Assembly: GCA_946545145.1 (NCBI GenBank)
Contig: CAMNNG010000065.1
Coordinates: 1 to 6,253, forward strand
Source of the DNA: an uncultured Bacillota bacterium
Lineage (GTDB): Bacteria > Bacillota > Clostridia > Peptostreptococcales > Anaerovoracaceae
DNA length: 6,253 nt
Direction: 5' to 3'
Below, in pieces: positions 1-3,827 of the stretch. The notes under the pieces are model-generated. The model searched no databases. It had not been told where the DNA came from and worked only from the letters and a program-made list of their open reading frames with translations. How positions within the stretch are numbered: the first letter of the stretch is position 1; the number at the start of each line of letters is the position of its first letter. The translations under genes were made by a program, and so were the position numbers.

Positions 1-39
1 GATCTGAACGTTGCGGACAGCTGGTTCGGCCTCAAGTAA
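1..39 (+). CDS. polA: C-terminal end of DNA polymerase I (partial)
   Basis: Only the last 12 codons and a TAA stop (37-39) are in the window; they read DLNVADSWFGLK. The ending resembles the C-terminus of bacterial family A DNA polymerases, which finish with a 'V-x-D-N-W-x-x-A'-like strand after the polymerase domain. In many Firmicutes polA lies directly upstream of coaE, and coaE is the next gene here. DNA polymerase I fills gaps and removes primers during replication and repair in the cytoplasm. A second in-frame TAA follows at 49-51, created by a 12-bp duplication that spans the stop. The identification rests on 12 residues plus gene order and is therefore moderate. Confidence 0.6.
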   Translation, partial: DLNVADSWFGLK

Positions 40-58
40 GCAGGTGAGTAAGCAGACT
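35..58 (+). repeat. 12-bp imperfect tandem duplication over the polA stop codon
   Basis: Two adjacent units, AGTAAGCAGGTG (35-46) and AGTAAGCAGACT (47-58), match at 9 of 12 bases. The first contains the TAA stop and the second repeats it in frame. Confidence 0.7.
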
Positions 59-72
59 GAGCGGCAGCAAGT

Positions 73-116
73 GGGCTGGACGGCGGCCGCAAGAGGGCTG
101 GATGGCGACTGCAAAT
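73..116 (+). repeat. 22-bp imperfect tandem duplication upstream of coaE
   Basis: The units 73-94 and 95-116 both begin GGGCTGGA and agree at 17 of 22 positions. No gene is supported here, although an open frame in register with coaE extends back to an ATG at 102. Confidence 0.65.
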
Positions 117-136
117 GAAGCAATTGCAATAGCGAC

Positions 137-172
137 AGCAAGAATAGCAGCAGGAACAACAGCAAGAAGGAA
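137..172 (+). repeat. Three 12-bp degenerate tandem units ending in the coaE ribosome binding site
   Basis: The units AGCAAGAATAGC (137-148), AGCAGGAACAAC (149-160) and AGCAAGAAGGAA (161-172) are adjacent. The third supplies the purine-rich GAAGGA (166-171) that sits 11 nt before the chosen coaE start. The region is simple in composition (AGC/AAC/GAA), so chance similarity is possible. Confidence 0.55.
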
Positions 173-182
173 GACAGATAAG

Positions 183-764
183 ATGAGAATAGGACTAACA
201 GGAGGTATAGGCGCCGGAAAATCTACGGTCACCAATTACCTCGTTGAAAAAGGATACAAGGTCATCGACTGCGACCGCGTCGCAAGAGAAGTGGTCGAGC
301 CCGGAGCGCCGGCGCTCGCCGCGCTTTGTGAGGCGTTCGGTGATGATATACTCGATGAGAGCGGCGCTCTCGACAGGGAGAAGACGGCGAAGATCGTCTT
401 TTCTGACCCTGAAAAAAGAAAAACGCTTGACGGGATAACGCACGCTGCGATATATGATATAATCGAAGAACGGTCAAAAGGACATGAGGGAAGCCTCGTG
501 TTCATCGATGCTGCGTTGATATTCGAGAGCGGGCTCGACCGCGAGCTCGACAGCGTATGGGTCGTGACGGCCGATGACGACATCAGAAGGAAGAGGGTCG
601 CGATCAGGGACAACATGGATGAGGAAATGATCGCCAACCGTATGAAGAGCCAGATGTCGGAAGATGAGAGGAAGGAGCGCGCCGATGAGGTGATAGACAA
701 CTCGGGCGCGATAGAAGATCTGCACGTGCAGATAGAAAGACTGCTTGAAAAATATGAGCAATAG
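183..764 (+). CDS. coaE: Dephospho-CoA kinase
   Basis: CoaE phosphorylates the 3'-hydroxyl of the ribose of dephospho-CoA with ATP, the last step of coenzyme A synthesis, in the cytoplasm. The 193-residue product has the usual family length (about 200). The P-loop GGIGAGKST lies at residues 7-15, the IDCD substrate-binding motif at 28-31 (family IDAD), REVVEPG at 35-41, the LIFESGLD segment at 112-119 and the DNSG motif at 172-175. I chose ATG 183 because the protein then begins MRIGLTGG like other CoaE proteins and GAAGGA lies 11 nt upstream. An ATG at 102 would add 27 low-complexity residues unlike the family. Two family prolines are replaced: the 'HP' motif reads HA (87-88) and 'PLLFE' reads ALIFE (111-115). 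The gene follows polA by 143 bp and overlaps the next gene by 11 bp, so it is probably mid-operon. Confidence 0.95.
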   Translation: MRIGLTGGIGAGKSTVTNYLVEKGYKVIDCDRVAREVVEPGAPALAALCEAFGDDILDESGALDREKTAKIVFSDPEKRKTLDGITHAAIYDIIEERSKGHEGSLVFIDAALIFESGLDRELDSVWVVTADDDIRRKRVAIRDNMDEEMIANRMKSQMSEDERKERADEVIDNSGAIEDLHVQIERLLEKYEQ

Positions 765-2625
765 TTTTAAGAACGATATCAACAAAAACAACGGAAAAGC
801 CACCGGCGCATCATACTCCGATGCAGGAAGAATCGCATACAGCGCTGCCGGAAGCACATATGCCGGTCACGGGCACGGACCCGCCGCTAAGATACTCGCA
901 GTGATGATGGCTGTGTTCATCAGCCTGTTCATGCTTACTGCGTGCGGAGCAGACAAGAACGACTCTTCGGGCAAGAAGGAAGACCAGACCGAGTACAGGG
1001 TAGCAAAACACGTCAACTTCCCGATCAGCCCGATCAAGTCGATGAACCCGTGCAACTCGAAGGATGAGGACACATACTTCATCGCAAGGCTCGTCTACGA
1101 CGGCCTGTTCAAAATGGACAACACGATGACGCCGCAGAAGGACCTCGTCGAAGATTACAAGATCGGCGACAATTCTGTCACTGTGACGCTTATCGATACG
1201 GAGTTCCACGATGGAAAGAAACTGAAGGCCAAGGACGTGCAGTTCACGATCGAAGCTTTCAAATACGCGGGCAAGAAGTGCCCGTACTATTCGCTCGTCA
1301 AGAACATCAGCTCTACGGACGTCCAGTCGAGCAAAAAGATCAAGATCTATTTCTCGAGCAGCACCAATATGGGCCTCGATATGCTTACTTTCCCGATCCT
1401 TCCCGCGCACAGGTACGACAGCGCGTGGTCGCTCGCTTACAGCACGGGCAAGTTTAAGATGGTCGGAACGGGCCAGTACAAGTACAAGAGCTACAACGCC
1501 GACAAGTCGCTCGAGCTGATCGCGAACAAGAATTACCACGGCACGGTCGCTGAGAACAACGTGTCGTTCATCGTCGTGTCGGGCAAGGCGACGGCGTTCC
1601 AGCTCGTAGAAGCGAGCAGCCTTTCGGCAGTCGTTACGAGGAGCATCGAAAGGGAGGCTAACGTCCAGCAGAAAAAGCAGAGGATCATCGACTTCCCGGG
1701 AAATGAGATGGAGTTCATCGGCTTCAACTTCAACAACAACCAGACTTACAGCAAGGACATCAGAAAGGCTGTGGCGACATGCATAGATAATGAGACCCTG
1801 ATACAGGAGGTCTATATCAACAGCGGCATGCTGACAGACAGCATGTATTACTACGGCTATCTCGGAACGGAGAAGGGCAAGGACCCGTATGCTTACGATA
1901 CGGACAAAGCCACGACGTATCTCGACAGGGCCGGCTATACCGACAGGAACGATGACGGCTGGGTCGAGAACAGCTACGGATCGTCGATCACTCTGACGAT
2001 ACTGGTCAATTCGGACAAGGAAAGATGCGTGGAGACGGCGGAGTTCATCCAGGAGAACCTGGAGGCTGTCGGCATCCATTCATATATCACCAGGGTCCCG
2101 ACGAAGACTTATCAGGGATCTCTCAAAAACGGCAGCTTCGATATCTATGTCGGCGAGCTGAAGTTCGATGAGACGATGGACCTCAGGGAGCTTCTGGTCG
2201 GCGAGCAGCAGGTATTCAAGTCGTCCGCCGGCTCGCAGACGCATAACGACCACGGCGGCCTGACGCACTCGGAGAGCGATACGGAGTCGACTACGACGAA
2301 CCAGAGCGACAAGACGATGCTCTCGAAGAAGATGAACAATCTGAACTATGTCAGATATTACAACGAGAAGACGAACGAGCTTCTCGACCAGTTGAAGTCA
2401 GGAAAGTCTATCGAATCGCTGCAGAAGACATACCTGAAACTGAAAAAGCAGCTGAACAGCGATCTTCCGTACTACTGCCTCCTCCAGAGGACGTACGGCG
2501 CTGTCACGAGTCCGACGCTGGAAGGCGACATGGATCCTGTATTCGACAACTACTACAATGGTATCGGCTCGATGCAGGTGAAGTATGAAGTCGCGCCGAA
2601 GGATGACGAGGAAGAGGGCGAGTAA
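754..2625 (+). CDS. Extracellular solute-binding lipoprotein, OppA/DppA family (SBP_bac_5)
   Basis: This is a 623-residue lipoprotein of the peptide/nickel-type ABC transporter substrate-binding family, expected on the outer face of the membrane. A hydrophobic stretch at 47-63 ends in the lipobox LTAC, with the lipidated Cys at 64. Family landmarks follow: FHDGKKLKAKDVQFT from 151, GTGQY at 238-242, IGFNF at 322-326 and RKAVATCID at 337-345. The true ligand cannot be read from sequence. Two oddities raise the length above the usual roughly 540: a 46-residue Asn/Gly/Ser/Ala-rich segment before the signal core, and a Ser/Thr/His-rich insert at about 490-520. ATG 754 overlaps the coaE end by 11 bp and probably relies on translational coupling, since the Shine-Dalgarno is weak (AGAAAG, 734-739). 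TTG 745 is an alternative start adding three residues. No permease or ATPase genes lie beside it. Confidence 0.9.
   Translation: MSNSFKNDINKNNGKATGASYSDAGRIAYSAAGSTYAGHGHGPAAKILAVMMAVFISLFMLTACGADKNDSSGKKEDQTEYRVAKHVNFPISPIKSMNPCNSKDEDTYFIARLVYDGLFKMDNTMTPQKDLVEDYKIGDNSVTVTLIDTEFHDGKKLKAKDVQFTIEAFKYAGKKCPYYSLVKNISSTDVQSSKKIKIYFSSSTNMGLDMLTFPILPAHRYDSAWSLAYSTGKFKMVGTGQYKYKSYNADKSLELIANKNYHGTVAENNVSFIVVSGKATAFQLVEASSLSAVVTRSIEREANVQQKKQRIIDFPGNEMEFIGFNFNNNQTYSKDIRKAVATCIDNETLIQEVYINSGMLTDSMYYYGYLGTEKGKDPYAYDTDKATTYLDRAGYTDRNDDGWVENSYGSSITLTILVNSDKERCVETAEFIQENLEAVGIHSYITRVPTKTYQGSLKNGSFDIYVGELKFDETMDLRELLVGEQQVFKSSAGSQTHNDHGGLTHSESDTESTTTNQSDKTMLSKKMNNLNYVRYYNEKTNELLDQLKSGKSIESLQKTYLKLKKQLNSDLPYYCLLQRTYGAVTSPTLEGDMDPVFDNYYNGIGSMQVKYEVAPKDDEEEGE
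805..873 (+). repeat. Degenerate three-fold repeat in the region before the lipoprotein signal peptide
   Basis: The encoded peptide reads as three related units, GASYSDA, GRIAYSAA and GSTYAGHG (DNA 805-825, 826-849, 850-873). Each starts with Gly and has a central Tyr. The similarity is weak and the composition simple. Confidence 0.35.
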
Positions 2626-2648
2626 GCAAACAGGCGAGTAATCAGAAA
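2617..2648 (+). repeat. 16-bp imperfect tandem duplication over the lipoprotein stop codon
   Basis: GGCGAGTAAGCAAACA (2617-2632) is followed directly by GGCGAGTAATCAGAAA (2633-2648), with 13 of 16 bases identical. The first unit carries the real TAA stop at 2623-2625. Confidence 0.75.
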
Positions 2649-2654
2649 CGAAAT

Positions 2655-2693
2655 GCCGCCGGATCCGCAAAGGACCGGCGGCTCTTTTATTAT
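2655..2693 (+). terminator. Intrinsic terminator of the polA-coaE-lipoprotein unit
   Basis: GCCGCCGG (2655-2662) pairs perfectly with CCGGCGGC (2675-2682). The stem continues inward by T2664-A2674 and CC-GG with one bulged A, closing on a GCAAA loop (2667-2671). TCTTTTATTAT follows as the U-rich tract. It starts 29 bp after the lipoprotein stop. Confidence 0.9.
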
Positions 2694-2717
2694 CTGCGAA
2701 AGTATCATCTGTGAAAG
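2688..2717 (+). repeat. 15-bp imperfect tandem duplication after the terminator
   Basis: TATTATCTGCGAAAG (2688-2702) and TATCATCTGTGAAAG (2703-2717) match at 13 of 15 positions. A weaker third echo (CCAGCGAAAAG) follows near 2722-2733. The first unit begins inside the terminator U-tract. Confidence 0.7.
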
Positions 2718-2760
2718 CGCTGCCAGCGAAAAGCGGGCGGGGGAGCGCAAAACCGAAACA

Positions 2761-2795
2761 AAAACGAAAAAAGAGGTTGTTTTCCAACCTCTTTT
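2761..2795 (-). terminator. Intrinsic terminator of tRNA-Leu(GAG)
   Basis: An 11-bp perfect stem joins 2769-2779 with 2785-2795 around a 5-nt loop. Read on the minus strand, the stem (CAACCTC arm) runs into TTTTTTCGTTTT, a proper U-tract. It begins 3 bp past the encoded CCA end of the tRNA. Read on the plus strand the tail is only the TTTT within the stem, so the main polarity is minus, though weak bidirectional action is possible as a back-up for the convergent lipoprotein transcript. Confidence 0.9.
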
Positions 2796-2798
2796 AAG

Positions 2799-2883
2799 TG
2801 GTGCGCCAGACCAGACTTGAACTGGTACGGTGTTATCCACACGCCCCTCAAACGTGCGCGTCTGCCAATTCCGCCACTGGCGC
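2799..2883 (-). tRNA. tRNA-Leu (anticodon GAG)
   Basis: This 85-nt gene on the minus strand reads CUC and CUU codons. The acceptor arms GCGCCAG and CTGGCGC (2877-2883 and 2803-2809) pair perfectly, with discriminator A and an encoded CCA. The D-stem is GCG/CGC with the AATTGG D-loop. The anticodon stem is CACGT/GCGTG with loop TTGAGGG, which puts GAG at positions 34-36. A long class II variable region (around GGATAACACC) and the T-arm ACCAG-TTCAAGT-CTGGT complete it. It converges on the lipoprotein gene and has its own promoter and terminator, so it is a single-gene unit. Confidence 0.97.
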
Positions 2884-2889
2884 AAATCA

Positions 2890-2906
2890 AGCATTTCTTA
2901 AATGCT
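2890..2906 (-). other. Hairpin in the 5' leader of pre-tRNA-Leu(GAG)
   Basis: AGCATTT (2890-2896) and AAATGCT (2900-2906) form a perfect 7-bp stem with a 3-nt loop. It lies between the predicted transcription start (near 2908) and the mature tRNA 5' end at 2883, leaving a 6-nt single strand before the RNase P cleavage site. Confidence 0.6.
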
Positions 2907-2914
2907 ACCCTTAT

Positions 2915-2943
2915 ACTATAACCATCGATTCATCACTTGTCAA
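2915..2943 (-). promoter_or_regulatory. Sigma-A promoter of tRNA-Leu(GAG)
   Basis: On the minus strand the -35 is a consensus TTGACA (2938-2943) and the -10 is TATAGT (2915-2920), separated by exactly 17 bp. Transcription should start near 2908, giving a leader of about 25 nt. An A-tract at 2951-2964, just upstream on this strand, could act as an UP element. Confidence 0.88.
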
Positions 2944-2950
2944 TGAGAAA

Positions 2951-2964
2951 TTTTTTCTTTTTTT
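2951..2964. promoter_or_regulatory. A/T tract shared by the divergent tRNA promoters (putative UP element)
   Basis: Thirteen of 14 bases are T on the plus strand, with one C at 2957. The tract lies 7 bp from both -35 boxes (2943 and 2972), in the position where the RNA polymerase alpha C-terminal domain contacts UP elements. The role is inferred from position and composition. Confidence 0.55.
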
Positions 2965-2971
2965 AGAACAG

Positions 2972-3000
2972 TTGACTATATTTGGACTGCAATATATAAT
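2972..3000 (+). promoter_or_regulatory. Sigma-A promoter of tRNA-Leu(CAA), probably also of yajC
   Basis: TTGACT (2972-2977) and a consensus TATAAT (2995-3000) are separated by 17 bp. The expected start is near 3007, about 5 nt before the mature tRNA 5' end. There is no terminator between the tRNA and yajC, so this is the best candidate promoter for yajC too. Confidence 0.9.
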
Positions 3001-3011
3001 TAACACGTTGC

Positions 3012-3098
3012 GCCGGCGTGATGGAATTGGCAGACGTGCGGGATTCAAAATCCCGTGGTGGCAACACCGTATGGGTTCGACCCCCATCGCCGGCACCA
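3012..3098 (+). tRNA. tRNA-Leu (anticodon CAA)
   Basis: This 87-nt gene reads UUG codons. The acceptor arms GCCGGCG (3012-3018) and CGCCGGC (3088-3094) pair perfectly, followed by discriminator A and encoded CCA (3096-3098). The D-stem is ATG/CGT, and the anticodon stem CGGGA/TCCCG encloses TTCAAAA, placing CAA at 34-36. The class II variable arm is GGTG-GCAA-CACC, and the T-arm is ATGGG-TTCGACC-CCCAT. It is divergent from the GAG isoacceptor and shares the GGAATTGGCAGACG D-arm segment with it. The gene lies only 36 bp ahead of yajC on the same strand. Confidence 0.97.
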
Positions 3099-3120
3099 TC
3101 GAGAAAAATCAGCTATTATA

Positions 3121-3128
3121 AGGGAGGA
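3121..3128 (+). promoter_or_regulatory. Ribosome binding site of yajC
   Basis: AGGGAGGA with core GGAGG (3123-3127) lies 7 nt before ATG 3135. It fixes the start there and rules out the longer frame that begins inside the tRNA gene. Confidence 0.9.
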
Positions 3129-3134
3129 AAAACA

Positions 3135-3599
3135 ATGTCAAACCAAATGCTGGGAACCTTTATACCTTTGATACTTCTTATCGTAGTAATGTATTTTCTG
3201 ATCATCAGACCGCAGAAGAGACGTGAAAAAGAAGTCAACAGAATGAGATCCAACCTTCACGTAGGAGATGAGATCATAACGATCGGCGGCATTTGCGGAA
3301 AGATCGTCAAGACAAAGGAAGATTCCATCGTCATCCAGGTAGGCGCAGACAAGACAAAGTTCGAAATGATGAGATGGTCCGTTTCCAAGGTAGTCGATTC
3401 TGTAGAACAGAAAGACATCAAGAAGGATGTTGCTGAAGAAGAAGAGACAACAAAGCGTCCGAAGAGACTCAAGAAGGCTGCTGAGGAAGAGGCTGCTGCA
3501 GTAGAAGAGACAGCTGACGAAGCAGCAGAAGAGGCTGAAGCTGTAGAAGCAGAGGCAGAAGAAGTTGTCGAAGCTGCTGAGGAGAAAGTAGAAGAGTAA
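3135..3599 (+). CDS. yajC: YajC, Sec translocon accessory membrane protein
   Basis: YajC associates with SecD-SecF and the SecYEG channel and supports protein export and membrane insertion. The 154-residue product has one N-terminal membrane helix (about 8-24) followed by the family hallmark IIRPQKRREKE (23-33). The conserved soluble core carries HVGDEIITIGGICGKIV (42-58) and the usual 'DSIVIQV-x-(5)-KFE' strands, ending near 90. The family is usually about 90-110 residues; here a C-terminal extension adds a Lys-rich patch (107-114) and then 39 residues (116-154) made almost only of Glu, Ala and Val, with 19 acidic residues and one basic. ATG 3135 is preceded by a strong ribosome binding site; the open frame further upstream is just translated tRNA. 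The gene sits 36 bp after tRNA-Leu(CAA) and is closed by its own terminator, separating it from secDF. Confidence 0.96.
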   Translation: MSNQMLGTFIPLILLIVVMYFLIIRPQKRREKEVNRMRSNLHVGDEIITIGGICGKIVKTKEDSIVIQVGADKTKFEMMRWSVSKVVDSVEQKDIKKDVAEEEETTKRPKRLKKAAEEEAAAVEETADEAAEEAEAVEAEAEEVVEAAEEKVEE

Positions 3600-3600
3600 G

Positions 3601-3632
3601 CTTCAGCAAAAGCAAACTTCAGTAATAGAAAG
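3601..3632 (+). repeat. 16-bp imperfect tandem duplication after the yajC stop
   Basis: The units 3601-3616 and 3617-3632 both begin CTTCAG and agree at 12 of 16 positions. They start one base after the TAA plus G that ends yajC. Confidence 0.55.
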
Positions 3633-3637
3633 TCATC

Positions 3638-3676
3638 AAAGAGCGATATCGCAGTTTTGCTGTGTCGCTCTTTTTT
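3638..3676 (+). terminator. Intrinsic terminator of yajC
   Basis: AAAGAGCGA (3638-3646) pairs with TCGCTCTTT (3665-3673). After a TAT bulge an inner stem CGCAG/CTGTG (one G-T pair) closes on a TTTTG loop, and further T residues follow. It separates yajC from secDF, so the two export genes are probably transcribed independently. Confidence 0.9.
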
Positions 3677-3681
3677 CGTGT

Positions 3682-3709
3682 TTGCTTATTGCGCGTTGCT
3701 TATTACGCG
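3682..3709 (+). repeat. 14-bp near-perfect tandem duplication
   Basis: TTGCTTATTGCGCG (3682-3695) is followed directly by TTGCTTATTACGCG (3696-3709), with one mismatch. The TTGCTTA core is the reverse complement of the TAAGCAA seen at the lipoprotein stop codon. Confidence 0.8.
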
Positions 3710-3731
3710 GAAGCATTTCCCTGAAAAAACC

Positions 3732-3753
3732 TTCATATTAATTGAAATATGAA
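3732..3753. promoter_or_regulatory. Dyad upstream of the secDF promoter (putative operator)
   Basis: The arms TTCATATT (3732-3739) and AATATGAA (3746-3753) are perfect inverted repeats of 8 bp with a 6-bp spacer. The right arm ends 8 bp before the -35 box, in a position typical of an activator or a co-operating repressor. The site is AT-rich, so a chance dyad cannot be excluded. Confidence 0.5.
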
Positions 3754-3761
3754 CACTTTAT

Positions 3762-3790
3762 TTGCAATAAGGACGCTTTCGGTGTACAAT
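3762..3790 (+). promoter_or_regulatory. Sigma-A promoter of secDF
   Basis: TTGCAA (3762-3767) and TACAAT (3785-3790) are separated by 17 bp. The predicted start near 3797 gives a 5' leader of about 31 nt. No riboswitch or attenuator fits in so short a leader. Confidence 0.82.
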
Positions 3791-3810
3791 ACTGTAGTTA
3801 AACAAAAATC

Positions 3811-3818
3811 AGGAGAGG
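3811..3818 (+). promoter_or_regulatory. Ribosome binding site of secDF
   Basis: AGGAGAGG lies 9 nt before ATG 3828. A nearer ATG at 3820 is only 1 nt from it and opens a three-codon frame (ATG ACA ACA TGA) that overlaps the real start. Confidence 0.88.
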
Positions 3819-3827
3819 TATGACAAC

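Noticed and set aside
745..773. A possible internal promoter for the lipoprotein gene (TTGAAA, 17 bp, TAAGAA)
   Set aside because: The -10 matches only three of six consensus bases, and the gene overlaps coaE, so operon transcription is a better explanation.
811..2079. A 422-codon minus-strand frame antisense to the lipoprotein gene
   Set aside because: It is a shadow of the real gene caused by many codons ending in C or G. The product is Arg/Val/Leu/Asp-rich with no recognisable motif, and the plus-strand reading has clear family landmarks.
2717..2748. A possible hairpin between GCGCT and AGCGC after the first terminator
   Set aside because: Only five base pairs with a long interior and no U-tract; it adds nothing beyond the two strong terminators on either side.
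2798..3121. A 107-codon plus-strand frame across both tRNA genes
   Set aside because: Its ends are translated tRNA sequence, and the middle covers both promoters and the A/T tract. This is a common misannotation.
3018..3134. An N-terminal extension of YajC starting inside tRNA-Leu(CAA)
   Set aside because: The first 30 or so residues are translated tRNA. The ribosome binding site at 3121-3128 and family length place the start at 3135.
3801..3827. A riboswitch or attenuator ahead of secDF
   Set aside because: The predicted leader is about 31 nt and contains little beyond the ribosome binding site, which is too short for any known riboswitch class.
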